IMG/VR virus record: IMGVR_UViG_3300027486_000034
Span: 1-21,352 of that record
Source: a virus
Length of the DNA: 21,352 nucleotides
Direction: 5' to 3' (one strand)
Below the pieces are notes generated by a model that saw nothing but the letters and a program-made list of their open reading frames with translations, made no database searches and was not told the origin of the DNA. A program made the translations under genes and the position numbers. This document shows, in pieces, positions 1 through 8,185 of the stretch. The stretch's first letter is position 1. Each line of letters opens with the position of its first letter.

Positions 1-1512
1 CGACCCGTAACGGGCACCGCCGTCAATGCGGCCTACCTGCCTATACGACGTGCCGTCGTGGCTTGCCCAAACGATACACCCTCCCCAGGAAGGTGACGTA
101 CCCGTTACCGCTACCCAAGCTTCCAACCCTGTAGACCCTACAGCGAGCTCTACAGGGGGCTCGAAGATCAATGGCGGTGACACGCTACCAGGGTCTACGT
201 TGTAGTCATGCGCGAAGCCAGACCCAGTAGATGACGGGTACCGCACTGCTGTACTGATGCCGGGAGGAGCATCCTCAGCGTAGAACGTGATGTCTCCGGT
301 TTCACTCTCCTCATAACGCGTCAACCGCACAGGTACGTTCACCAGACCACGAGCGGTGTCACTGATGACCAGAAAATCCACGATAGGTTCGAGGTGTGAG
401 TAGTTGATTGGCAGCATGAACCTGTACTCATTGCGCACGTACAGTGACCGTTGGAGCATGTGCTGGGCAATGAGCCGGGCCACAGCAGGGTCTGTAACCC
501 AGTGGGCTTGCAGCACGTCAGCGCTACGCAAGCCAAACAGGTCGATATTGGCTTGGTCCTTCGCCTCGGCTACCTCGATGTTGTACTCTTTGTCCTTGCT
601 CAGGAACTCCACCCGGAAATGGTTGTATGTGTCCGACTGGGCTTTGCGAGTAGTAACGACTGTCTCACCGTTGATAGGCAAGAAGTCATCGTCCGACAAG
701 CTGTACTGAGGCGTGTTGTTAGGCGTGTACGTGGTGCTATTGCCAGTAACCGAGGTGTCCCCATACGGCACGAACTTGAGCAACCCTTCAGACCAGATGA
801 TCTCAGAGTTAGTCAACTGCATAACCGTCTTCAGAAAGCTTGATGCACTGATCTGCGACGTGATGGCTGGTGAGAACTTCAGACCCAGTGCGGTGCAGTA
901 CGTGGCCCACTGGGTCGTACTGCCCAGATACCCAGATGGGAACATCGAACCGTACCGCTTGTTACTGAGTACATCAGCCGTTACCTGAGGCACCGAAGCC
1001 TCATCGAGCATGGAACTGCTCAACTGACCGCTGAGTATGATGGTGTGGTTGTCCAACTGAGCATTGTCGTTCAGCTTGTAGTTGGGTGAAGCGAGGTAGC
1101 ACATGCCGGAGTAAGGCACCGCTTCTGATGGGTGGTTCGTAGTTAGGTGGGACCAGATACTCTGTGGGGTGTTGCCTGCGAAGAAGACGAGGCCAGCGTC
1201 AGCCCATGCCTTTTTCACCTTACCGACATACACGTATTGCACCCCAGAAGCTGGGCCTTCACAAACACCAAAGATGCCAGCCGCTTCGTAGGTGTATGAA
1301 GTAGTCTGCGTCTCTACTCCTCCGCCACCCTTGCCCCCGCTTGATTCTGTTGTGGTGTGAGGGATAGACTTGAAGTCACCGTACCACATGAGGTTGATGG
1401 ACACCTTGGTCGTGCCGTACACCAGAGGCATGACTGCCCCATAGGTCGAGCTCTGGATCTTGAACGCTTCGATCTTTGTCGAAGAGACCCGTACTGTTGA
1501 AGAACCGCCCAT
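1..1512 (-). CDS. Tail tip / host-specificity protein, 3' end cut by window edge
   Basis: The reading frame is open from the ATG at 1512 through the window edge, giving 504 residues with no stop, so the C-terminus lies outside. Residues 1-60 hold a segment with the motif VYGTTKVSINLMWYGDF followed by a glycine-rich GGKGGGG stretch and then a segment reading FGVCEGPASGVQYVYVGK. This pattern is typical of the large tail-tip protein of GTA-like and lambda J-like tails (rcc01698 / Phage-tail_3 type). The middle region (about 160-300) reads like a hub or baseplate domain. The far end, around residues 440-504, becomes beta-rich, as expected where receptor-binding modules begin. The start abuts the NlpC/P60 gene as TAATG, sharing one base. 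The protein probably forms the tip that contacts the receptor. The family call is by pattern, and the downstream fibre part is unseen. Confidence 0.8.
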   Translation of the reverse strand, partial: MGGSSTVRVSSTKIEAFKIQSSTYGAVMPLVYGTTKVSINLMWYGDFKSIPHTTTESSGGKGGGGVETQTTSYTYEAAGIFGVCEGPASGVQYVYVGKVKKAWADAGLVFFAGNTPQSIWSHLTTNHPSEAVPYSGMCYLASPNYKLNDNAQLDNHTIILSGQLSSSMLDEASVPQVTADVLSNKRYGSMFPSGYLGSTTQWATYCTALGLKFSPAITSQISASSFLKTVMQLTNSEIIWSEGLLKFVPYGDTSVTGNSTTYTPNNTPQYSLSDDDFLPINGETVVTTRKAQSDTYNHFRVEFLSKDKEYNIEVAEAKDQANIDLFGLRSADVLQAHWVTDPAVARLIAQHMLQRSLYVRNEYRFMLPINYSHLEPIVDFLVISDTARGLVNVPVRLTRYEESETGDITFYAEDAPPGISTAVRYPSSTGSGFAHDYNVDPGSVSPPLIFEPPVELAVGSTGLEAWVAVTGTSPSWGGCIVWASHDGTSYRQVGRIDGGARYGS

Positions 1513-1931
1513 TACAACCCCTTGAGTCTGAAGGCTCGGGGCACCCGGTTGTCAAGTGGGTAGTCCCCTATCGTTGAGAGAATCACACCCATACCCTTGT
1601 ACGCGTGTATCACTTCATTCTCACCCACTACGATAGCTCCATGGCTCCAGGTACGCCCGTACTTGTAAACCAAGGCGTCTCCAGGCAGCACGTCAGACAA
1701 CGGTATCTCATCAAAGAACCGCAGCATGTGGTTCAAGTACAACTCTTCACTGCGGTGCTTATGCCACTCGGGTGAGTACGGTCCAGGGTCGAACTCAGGG
1801 ATATTACCCCCAGTAGAGTACACCGCTATGAGCAGCATACCGCAATCGACGCCTACGCCCTTCACCTTGGCGCAAGCATGGTATGGTGTACGAAGCCAAG
1901 TCTGGGCTTCAGCTACGATAGCTTGTCTCAT
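1512..1931 (-). CDS. NlpC/P60-family tail-tip peptidase
   Basis: This 139-residue protein is a compact NlpC/P60 cysteine peptidase. The nucleophile is Cys30 in GVGVDCG. The catalytic histidine is His97 in RTWSHGAIVV, and the third polar residue is probably His109 in EVIHAYKG. The N-terminal helix with AQTWLRTPYHACAKVKG matches the phage tail subgroup (RcGTA gp14-like), which is thought to cut peptide cross-links in peptidoglycan during DNA entry. There is no signal peptide, which suits a virion-carried enzyme. The start overlaps the stop of the DUF2163 hub gene by ATGA, so translation is probably coupled. Its place between hub and tip protein is the standard one for this family. Confidence 0.92.
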   Translation of the reverse strand: MRQAIVAEAQTWLRTPYHACAKVKGVGVDCGMLLIAVYSTGGNIPEFDPGPYSPEWHKHRSEELYLNHMLRFFDEIPLSDVLPGDALVYKYGRTWSHGAIVVGENEVIHAYKGMGVILSTIGDYPLDNRVPRAFRLKGL

Positions 1932-2782
1932 GCGATTGTCTCCGGCACAGGGATGAAGGGTTGCCCTCTGAAACGAGTGGTGTTGCTGAACTTGTTATTG
2001 CACGTAGCAGCAGTCTTGTCGCACCCAGGGTACACAACGAACTGGTCACCAACGGAAGGTGCAGCAAGTGATTGCGCTATGAGGGTTATCTGCCCCCCTA
2101 CTTGCTGCTTCACCGTGTACGACAACCCAGCGTTCGTACCTGTAAGGTACTTGAGCACGCCGAGGCTGTACACCCCGTCTGAAGTAGCGATGTCTGAGTT
2201 GATGACTTGCTTGGTACTGGTAGACGTGACGTTACCGATGGCACCGTAAGATGTCTTCACCAGCCCGCACGCGTCATCATACAGCGTGTTGTGGCACCCA
2301 GGCTGGTACAGGTTACGCGGGATCTTGGTGTCCAGTAGTTCGGTAGGTGCCTTGATGTTCACTTCAGCTACGTGCCTGCCAGTGACCAGGTCGGCCACTC
2401 TACCAGTGAACACAGTCATCTTGCCAACGATGCTAGCCAATGAAGGGTCGCCACTGAACCCGCGTTCCAGGGTAACGAACGCGTTGTCTAACCCACCCGA
2501 CCCGACGTACTGCATGAAAGGCAAACCGGAGATGGTCGTACCAGACATGTCAGACATCGTGATCTTCATCGTGCTGACCTCGATACCCCCTGTGATGCGC
2601 ACCATCGTGCGTGACAGGGTAGGCCCGAGCAACCATGAGTTGCCACCAAAGCTGATGACCCTGTCGGCATTGGTGTACCGTACAGTAGTGTTGTCTGCCA
2701 ACTGGATGGTGTATAGGTCCACCCAGTACAGCGGAACCTTGCTGTTCAGCAAGTTGAGCAAGTCCGTAGAGATGTTCTTCAT
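1928..2782 (-). CDS. Tail hub protein, DUF2163 / phage BR0599 family
   Basis: The protein has 284 residues. The N-terminal part (1-150) is beta-rich and reads VPLYWVDLYTIQLAD near the start, typical of DUF2163 proteins. The C-terminal part carries four cysteines in two pairs: Cys163 and Cys172 in YQPGCHNTLYDDACG, and Cys254 and Cys261 in YPGCDKTAATCNNKF. It ends with a RFRGQPFIPVP segment characteristic of the family. The cysteines could hold a metal or iron-sulfur cluster, as is established for the lambda tail-tip protein gpL; that is inference here. The likely role is a hub ring below the distal tail protein. It overlaps its neighbours by ATGA at both ends, next to the DUF2460 gene upstream and NlpC/P60 downstream, exactly the GTA-type order. 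Confidence 0.88.
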   Translation of the reverse strand: MKNISTDLLNLLNSKVPLYWVDLYTIQLADNTTVRYTNADRVISFGGNSWLLGPTLSRTMVRITGGIEVSTMKITMSDMSGTTISGLPFMQYVGSGGLDNAFVTLERGFSGDPSLASIVGKMTVFTGRVADLVTGRHVAEVNIKAPTELLDTKIPRNLYQPGCHNTLYDDACGLVKTSYGAIGNVTSTSTKQVINSDIATSDGVYSLGVLKYLTGTNAGLSYTVKQQVGGQITLIAQSLAAPSVGDQFVVYPGCDKTAATCNNKFSNTTRFRGQPFIPVPETIA

Positions 2783-3975
2783 GGCTTCACCGTAATGAAC
2801 TTGAGCTGACGCAGGTCGTACAAGTCCTTCATAAACTTGGATGGTTCGATGTAGTCATCACTGAACCTGCAACGCCAGTAGTACTGGCCTGACCATTTGA
2901 GCAAGGAACTCGTAACTGGTGCTTGCGTGAAAGTGACCGTACCGAGTGTTCCGACAGCGTAGTCCGTAACTGTCACTGGCGTACTCGTAGTACCTATGTA
3001 CCTACCAGCAGAGGAAGCCTGTTCAACTTGCGCACCCCATAGCAGGACCCCGGAGGAGCCATCCCCTGTGTAGTTCTCCACACCTGCTCCGTTCAGTAAT
3101 CGAAGTTGAATCTGTTTTGTAGAAGGGGATGAGTTGGTCCCAGGGATGCCGGTTAACGTGACGAAGTACCACCCGCTGGACACAGGTACGCACGAAGACG
3201 ATATGTAAGAAGCACCAGTGCCGCTAGCGGTACCGCCAGAAACAACACCAGCAGATAAGTCAAAAGTGGCGCGCACCATGGAGGTTGCTGGACCATCGAA
3301 CAGATACAGGTTGAAAGCTGAACGACCACTAGCTTTCACGTACATTGACACCGTTGTTGGTAACGTGGCGTCGAACATGTCCGACGACTGCTTTACGTAG
3401 TGATACGACGTACCTGAGCCTTCGTATACCAAATCTGCTGACAAAGATACGCCATTGGGCGCAGTGGCATAGTCGGCAGTAACACCCGTGCCGCTTTTGT
3501 TCCATACGGACTGTTGGAATTGCTCAGAGTACGTGACTTTGTTCGTACGTGGTGAAGTGCTGCACAGAGGTACACCTTGCCAGTCGTATATGTAAACCAG
3601 CGGAGCACCGTTCAACTCGTAGACAGGTTCCAGGAACCCGCCCAAGTCCCGCACCAGTTGAAAAGACGTGGTGGTACCGTCCCCGGTAGCGAACTGCTGA
3701 GACGTCACCGTGTTGTCATCAGGGTCTTGGTACAACCAGGAGTCCCACGAGCCACGATGCTTGTTGAAGAACCCTACGACTTGAGTGAGCTCAGTGCGGC
3801 CCATGCCTTGACGCAAAAACTCGTACGACAAGGTGTACTCCCAACGAGGAGTGCTCCACGACGTACCACGGTACTCACGGCCGGAAGACGCCTCACGGAT
3901 AGTGGTCTTGAAGATGGGCTTCTTCTTGGTGTTCCACGACAACCCAGGTAGGGAAGGTAATACTTGGTTAGACAT
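2779..3975 (-). CDS. Distal tail protein (DUF2460) with an inserted lectin-like domain
   Basis: The chosen ATG at 3975 gives 398 residues beginning MSNQVLPSLPGLSW. A longer frame to 4080 would lie inside the tape measure gene and is not needed. Residues 1-130 contain the DUF2460 landmarks: SSGREYRG, a WEYTLSYEFL strand and VVGFFNKHRGSWDSWLYQDP. The C-terminal piece (about 336-398), with YYWRCRFSDDYIEPSKF, is the usual end of the family. Between them, roughly residues 140-335, lies extra beta-rich sequence starting RTNKVTYSEQFQQSVWNKSG and containing SMYVKASG, SSGWYFVTLTGI and LLWGAQVEQ. These are features of carbohydrate-binding or concanavalin-like modules of phage fibres. DUF2460 proteins are usually near 200 residues, so this is roughly double. 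The start overlaps the tape measure stop by 8 bases. The likely role is an evolved Dit ring that also touches cell-surface sugar. Confidence 0.85.
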   Translation of the reverse strand: MSNQVLPSLPGLSWNTKKKPIFKTTIREASSGREYRGTSWSTPRWEYTLSYEFLRQGMGRTELTQVVGFFNKHRGSWDSWLYQDPDDNTVTSQQFATGDGTTTSFQLVRDLGGFLEPVYELNGAPLVYIYDWQGVPLCSTSPRTNKVTYSEQFQQSVWNKSGTGVTADYATAPNGVSLSADLVYEGSGTSYHYVKQSSDMFDATLPTTVSMYVKASGRSAFNLYLFDGPATSMVRATFDLSAGVVSGGTASGTGASYISSSCVPVSSGWYFVTLTGIPGTNSSPSTKQIQLRLLNGAGVENYTGDGSSGVLLWGAQVEQASSAGRYIGTTSTPVTVTDYAVGTLGTVTFTQAPVTSSLLKWSGQYYWRCRFSDDYIEPSKFMKDLYDLRQLKFITVKP

Positions 3976-6400
3976 TGAGGCCACCTGTGTTGAAGTTACG
4001 AATCTGGCGTTGGAGGCTCTGAGCCAGTGCAGCACCGTTCTCTTCAAACAGGCGTTGCACAGAGCGTGCGTCCACCGCACTGATGTTGACGTTCATGCCA
4101 CCACCAGCACCACCATTTTGGGCAAGGTCCTGGATCACCCTGGACTCAGCTTTCGGGAGAACCATTTCCTCCTCGTGCAGCTGAGCCATTGGGTTTACCC
4201 CGCTAGGGATTGTCCATCCCCCGCGTGCGCTAGGCACCTTGCCTTGCATGGCAATGGCCGACCCAAAGACCGCTGCTAGGGCTGCAACAGCCAAGGCAGG
4301 CCCAACGATGGGTATTGGGGCCACAGCAGCAGCCGCACCTGTACCGGCCTTAGCGGCGTCCCCACCGATACCAGCCATTGTAAGCAAGCGTTCCTTGGCG
4401 AATGCAGCCACCTTAGCCACCATCATCTTGGCGAGCTCACCGATGAGTGCTTGACGCATACCGGCCCAGATGCTGGCAAGCGCCTGTTTGGCATTCATCG
4501 TACCTGTTACCATGCCCTCCATCGCGCGAGCCATACCACCCTGCATAGCGTTGAACACTGAGTCAAGCGGCTTGATGGCTTCCAACGAGGACTGCAGCCG
4601 GATACCGTTCATCGCGGCTTGGTGCTGTTGCTCCAGGGCCAAGATCTGCTGGTTGATCTTCTCGTACTCGACCGGGTCACGCTCAGGGTCGAGCAGCGCC
4701 TTACGAGACATCAGGTATTGCGCTTTGATAGCGCTCTTCTGCTCTTCGAACTGGGCATCCATGGCCAGCATCTGTTGCTGGTCGATGATGCCAGCTTGCA
4801 AGCGTTGCTGAGCAGCGTCCTTGGCAGCGTCAACAGACTTCAGTTGAGACTCCATACCAGCACGAGCACGCTCGTCTTCGATGGCTTTGGCCTCACGGGC
4901 TTCTTGACGCAGTACATCGATTCGTGCCCGAGCTAGCTTCTGTTCGATCTTGGCTCGATCAGTAGCGCTCAAGTCAGACAGTTTCAGCTTCTCTTCCCAG
5001 AACTTGACCTCCTCAGCTTTCTCCATGCCGCGCAACGCATCCTTCTGCGTAGCCAGGAGGCGCTCTGCTTCCAGTTGAGCCTCGTACACAGGCATCTTGC
5101 TTTCTTGCTTCTCCTTGGGTTCCTTTGGTCCCTTCTTAGGAGACGGGTCCTTGAAAGACTTATCGCCCTTGGAACCACCGTTGTCGCCTGCTGCGGTGTC
5201 GTCACCCCAAAGAGCAGCGATGCGGTCCTTGGCTTTGGCCGACGAATCGACCATGTTGTTCATGGCGTTTTCCCAAGCACCCGAGATCGTACCGCCTACA
5301 CCCTTCAAGGTTTCAGCAGCACCAGTGAAGTTACCTGTCAGGGCTTGGCCTACCGCTACAGCCAGCGCACGGATAGGCTCAGCCACAGTGATGACCATAG
5401 CGTTGATGGTTTCCCACAAGATTACCACACCGTTCTTGACAGCCAAGAAAGCGGTGACAAGCCCACCCAGCGCTCCACGTACCACCGTTACAGCAGCAGG
5501 GATGACTGAGTTGAAGGCGTTGATCATGTCTGTGATGACAGGCATCAGCTGGTCACCGACAGCTTTGGTGAGGGCCTTCATGGAGAAGCCAGCACGGTCG
5601 CTTGCAGCGTCGAACTCACCCCATGCCTTGACCGCGTTAGCCCCTACTTGCAACCCGAGCTCTTCCATGGCCTTAGCGTCTTCAGCCACGACATCACGGT
5701 TGAGAAGCAACAGCTTAGAGGATGCGTCGATACCCCGGCCAAAGATAACCTGACCAGCGAGGGCACGATCGGCACCTTCCTTATGCTGGTTCAACAGGTC
5801 GATGCCGTCCAACACGAGCTCGTTCATAGGGCGCAGCGCCCCAGAAGAGTCACGCGTAGCCAGACCCATCTTGTTGAGGTCTTCCTCGTTTTCCTTCAAC
5901 TGTCGTGACAGTCCTTTGGCCGCACCAGTCAGCTCGCCTTGGTCAGCACCAATGTCTTCCAAGGCCAAGATCAACTCTTGTGCCTTGTTCGTGGTGATAC
6001 CCATCGCACGACCCAAGTTCATAGCTGACTCGGTCATCTTAGCCGTTGCTTCGGCGGCCCCTTTGCCAGCCCAGGCAGCAGCAGCCACGCCCAATGCGGT
6101 TAGGCCGATAGTCGACTTGCCTACAGCTTCAATCAGCCCACCGAAGTGCCCAGCCATACCGCTGAGCTCTGTCACCAACGTGCTACCCATGTCACTCATC
6201 TGGGTCTTAGCCGTTGTGCTGGCCTCGTTGAACGCGGCCTTGACCCGAGCCATCTGCTCCTGGGACGTGGCCCCAATCTTCTTCATGGCTTCGGACATAC
6301 GGCTGGAGCCCTGCTCTACAGCAGCAGCACCGCCCTCCACGCCTTGCTTCAAGTCACCGGAGTTAGCGGTCAACTTGACATTGATGTCTTGGTCACTCAT
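3968..6400 (-). CDS. Tape measure protein
   Basis: This 810-residue protein is the tail length ruler. The N-terminus (MSDQDINVKLTANSGDLKQG, then an Ala/Glu/Ser-rich helical region) matches tape measures of lambda-like phages. Hydrophobic segments lie near residues 98-112, 298-350 and 670-720; the last is very rich in Ala, Gly and Val and may insert into the host membrane. A charged hinge (about 400-435, many Lys, Pro and Gly) leads into a long helical, coiled-coil-like stretch rich in Glu, Lys, Gln and Ala from about 436 to 610. By the rule of roughly 0.15 nm per residue, the tail would be near 120 nm long; this is an estimate. It follows the chaperone frames by three bases and overlaps the distal tail gene by 8 bases, the standard siphovirus arrangement. 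Confidence 0.93.
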   Translation of the reverse strand: MSDQDINVKLTANSGDLKQGVEGGAAAVEQGSSRMSEAMKKIGATSQEQMARVKAAFNEASTTAKTQMSDMGSTLVTELSGMAGHFGGLIEAVGKSTIGLTALGVAAAAWAGKGAAEATAKMTESAMNLGRAMGITTNKAQELILALEDIGADQGELTGAAKGLSRQLKENEEDLNKMGLATRDSSGALRPMNELVLDGIDLLNQHKEGADRALAGQVIFGRGIDASSKLLLLNRDVVAEDAKAMEELGLQVGANAVKAWGEFDAASDRAGFSMKALTKAVGDQLMPVITDMINAFNSVIPAAVTVVRGALGGLVTAFLAVKNGVVILWETINAMVITVAEPIRALAVAVGQALTGNFTGAAETLKGVGGTISGAWENAMNNMVDSSAKAKDRIAALWGDDTAAGDNGGSKGDKSFKDPSPKKGPKEPKEKQESKMPVYEAQLEAERLLATQKDALRGMEKAEEVKFWEEKLKLSDLSATDRAKIEQKLARARIDVLRQEAREAKAIEDERARAGMESQLKSVDAAKDAAQQRLQAGIIDQQQMLAMDAQFEEQKSAIKAQYLMSRKALLDPERDPVEYEKINQQILALEQQHQAAMNGIRLQSSLEAIKPLDSVFNAMQGGMARAMEGMVTGTMNAKQALASIWAGMRQALIGELAKMMVAKVAAFAKERLLTMAGIGGDAAKAGTGAAAAVAPIPIVGPALAVAALAAVFGSAIAMQGKVPSARGGWTIPSGVNPMAQLHEEEMVLPKAESRVIQDLAQNGGAGGGMNVNISAVDARSVQRLFEENGAALAQSLQRQIRNFNTGGLNV

Positions 6401-6403
6401 GAC

Positions 6404-6652
6404 TTACCCTTTCTGCAGAGGGAACATGCCTAGTAGTTCTTCGGCTTGCTTCTCTTGCGAAGATGAGGTGAGCTTGGCCTTGGGCTTTGCTGCACCAATA
6501 TAGTGAGCTACTGCGATTGGGAGTGGGGGGAACTGGGACCAGTAGTCCCTAAGATAAGTCAACCTGGGAATGTCTACGTTATCCGCGACATAGTCCCAGG
6601 TCCATCCGGTGCAGTAACAGACGTGAGCTATCAGCTCACCCCACTCCATCAC
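6404..6652 (-). CDS. Second tail assembly chaperone frame (GT-type extension)
   Basis: This small frame of up to 82 residues sits between the first chaperone gene and the tape measure, where phages encode the T part of the G/GT chaperone pair. It can start on its own, at GTG 6652 or ATG 6649, both overlapping the upstream stop codon, or be reached by a -1 shift from the upstream frame. The product is tryptophan- and tyrosine-rich at the N-terminus (WGELIAHVCYCTGWTWDYV) and has a segment LPIAVAHYIGAAKPK, which resembles the short second TAC of GTA-like and HK97-like tails. It would bind the tape measure and recruit tube subunits. No strong independent ribosome binding site is visible, so coupling or frameshifting is likely. 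The function is inferred mostly from position. Confidence 0.72.
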   Translation of the reverse strand: MMEWGELIAHVCYCTGWTWDYVADNVDIPRLTYLRDYWSQFPPLPIAVAHYIGAAKPKAKLTSSSQEKQAEELLGMFPLQKG

Positions 6653-6981
6653 TCCCCCGCTTCACCACTGCCAGTTGAAGCAGCCTCGTAGGCTTTACGC
6701 CGCATACCTGAGATGTCCATGACCGCTTCGAACACTTCGATCATGTTCTCGAGACCAATCAGCTCGGCCACTTCCTCCCGCTTGATGTCGGGGTAGTTGC
6801 GCTTCAAAGCAGCGTCGATGGTGGTGCGCACATCAGCAGGGTTGTTCACATCCCCCGTGTACGAACCCAAGCGTTCTTGCAGTTGTTCCAGCGCACCGAG
6901 AGACAAGGGAGGAACCACGTATGTGGCCCCACCCAAGTCCTTCGGAATGCCCTTGACTTTAACGACAGGTGCATTCGTCAT
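6649..6981 (-). CDS. Tail assembly chaperone (G-type)
   Basis: This 110-residue protein, beginning MTNAPVVKVKGIPKDLGG, lies directly after the major tail gene and before the second chaperone frame and tape measure. It has the familiar TAC features: a short N-terminal beta region with the phrase YVVPPLSLGALEQLQERLG, then helical sequence with FEAVMDISGMRRKAYEAA and an acidic Gly/Glu end. A GGAG ribosome site lies about 8 bases before the ATG, and the gene starts four bases after the tail tube stop. The protein would bind the tape measure during tail assembly and is normally absent from virions. The family call is by size, position and residue pattern. Confidence 0.78.
   Translation of the reverse strand: MTNAPVVKVKGIPKDLGGATYVVPPLSLGALEQLQERLGSYTGDVNNPADVRTTIDAALKRNYPDIKREEVAELIGLENMIEVFEAVMDISGMRRKAYEAASTGSGEAGE
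6652..6658 (-). promoter_or_regulatory. Possible -1 ribosomal frameshift site
   Basis: The last codons of the upstream chaperone frame read GCG GGG GAG TGA on the minus strand, a run of five G directly before the stop. A peptidyl-tRNA on GGG can re-pair perfectly with GGG one base upstream, moving into the -1 frame, which is exactly the frame of the downstream chaperone. The A-site codon GAG would pair imperfectly after slipping, so this is not a classical heptamer. The alternative is simple stop-start coupling at the overlapping GTG/ATG. Confidence 0.35.
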
Positions 6982-6985
6982 GTTG

Positions 6986-7747
6986 TTACTCCGACATCGC
7001 CATGGTCAGCACGTTGCCCGCATCGTCGGCGAAAGCCTCGAAGTCCAGGTCAGGCACCGTGAAGTCATCGTTCTTCGCTGCGAGGGCCATCTTGGTACTG
7101 ATGACCTTGGGCAACGTGACGATCAGCTGTTTGCCGCCATAAGGCAGGTACAGGTCCAGCTTGAACGAAGGGGCGTAACCCATCGGCTGGTTCACGACGT
7201 TCAGCTTGGTGGCCGAAGTGCTGGTAGCCGTGTACTGGTAGTTGATGAACACCTTCAGGCCGGTATCAGCAGCAGCGAACGTGTACACGCCAGCAGCCAC
7301 AGAGTACTGGCCTGAAGCTGGTGCAGAGGCCACACGGGTCATCGGCAAGCCAGAGGCGTTACGCACACCCAGGTCAGCAGCCCACGTACCGGAGCTAGGC
7401 ACCGTCGGTGTGATGGTGAAAGGCGTAGTCGGGATGGTGGCACCAGTGGTGTCGTACACGTCAGACAGCAGTCCGTTGGTCATCGACTGACCAAAGAACA
7501 GGCTGTTGAACACACCACCGTTGACTTGAGCCCACTTGGCTTTACCAGAGACCTTGCCCTTGCCACGACCGACGGCCACGGGGAACTGGTTCTGACCGTG
7601 CAGCATCTTGTTCTCGAAGTTGATGTCCAACGAGATTTCTTGCAGCACCATGAATTGCTGAGGGGTGGGAACGGCGATGGTATTGCCAGCAGCGTCAGCC
7701 AGAGGAGTACCCCAGGCAGCGCCAGAACCAAACAGATATTGAGCCAT
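6986..7747 (-). CDS. Major tail protein (tail tube)
   Basis: This 253-residue protein starts MAQYLFGSGAAWGTPL after a strong ribosome site (AAAGGAAG, about 6 bases before ATG), suiting a highly made product. The first half includes QFMVLQEISLDINFENKMLH and QFPVAVGRGKGKVSGKAKWA, a pattern common in phage tube proteins. The second half (about 110-215) is Thr/Ser/Ala/Gly-rich and beta-strand prone, perhaps an Ig-like or outer decoration region, and the C-terminus returns to FKLDLYLPYGGKQLIVTLPKV and an acidic end. The gene sits between the tail terminator and the chaperones, where the tube gene belongs. No sheath gene follows, which supports a siphovirus. Confidence 0.87.
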   Translation of the reverse strand: MAQYLFGSGAAWGTPLADAAGNTIAVPTPQQFMVLQEISLDINFENKMLHGQNQFPVAVGRGKGKVSGKAKWAQVNGGVFNSLFFGQSMTNGLLSDVYDTTGATIPTTPFTITPTVPSSGTWAADLGVRNASGLPMTRVASAPASGQYSVAAGVYTFAAADTGLKVFINYQYTATSTSATKLNVVNQPMGYAPSFKLDLYLPYGGKQLIVTLPKVISTKMALAAKNDDFTVPDLDFEAFADDAGNVLTMAMSE

Positions 7748-7759
7748 AAGGGCTTCCTT

Positions 7760-8185
7760 TCACGAACAAAGAATGTGGACTGGCACTATCGCAACAGCCT
7801 GGTCACCCAAGGTGCCTTCGTCTGTCTCGATAGTGCCTTCGATCTTGACCCACTCCACACCAGCGATACCCAGGTTAGTGCGTCCGTTGATGGGGCTTGG
7901 GGCGAGCGCTGTGAAGATACCGTCGAGCACGTTGTTCAGTTTGGTGCTCGGCGAGTCATCACCCGTAGTTCGAACGTACACGTACAGGTCCAAAGTGAGC
8001 AGCGCCTTGTTGGGTGCCCCTGTTACGACTTGGTGTACCTCCGAACGTTGTGCTTGGAATATGGCTGGCTGCGCCTCAGCAGGTACGTCGTTCCAGTGTT
8101 TCAGCTTTCGACTGGCTGTAACAACGCCTGGGATGCCTTGCAGAAGCGCGAACAACGCCACATAGATTGGTTCACGTACGATCAT
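7760..8185 (-). CDS. Tail terminator / tail completion protein candidate
   Basis: This 141-residue protein begins MIVREPIYVALFALLQGIPG, the amphipathic helix seen at the start of many tail terminator proteins. It continues with strands LLTLDLYVYVRTTGDD and a helix LNNVLDGIFTALAP, ending GDQAVAIVPVHILCS. The order helix, strand, strand, helix and strands fits the lambda U / Gp17-like terminator fold. It overlaps the gp10-like gene by ATGA and precedes the tube gene by 12 bases, matching the conserved order connector, gp10, terminator, tube. It would cap the tube and join it to the head. Sequence similarity within the family is low, so the assignment leans on position. Confidence 0.75.
   Translation of the reverse strand: MIVREPIYVALFALLQGIPGVVTASRKLKHWNDVPAEAQPAIFQAQRSEVHQVVTGAPNKALLTLDLYVYVRTTGDDSPSTKLNNVLDGIFTALAPSPINGRTNLGIAGVEWVKIEGTIETDEGTLGDQAVAIVPVHILCS

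Noticed and set aside
3976-4080. Longer distal tail protein beginning at 4080
   Set aside because: The extra 35 residues lie wholly within the tape measure gene and do not resemble the family; the ATG at 3975 starts just before the conserved region.
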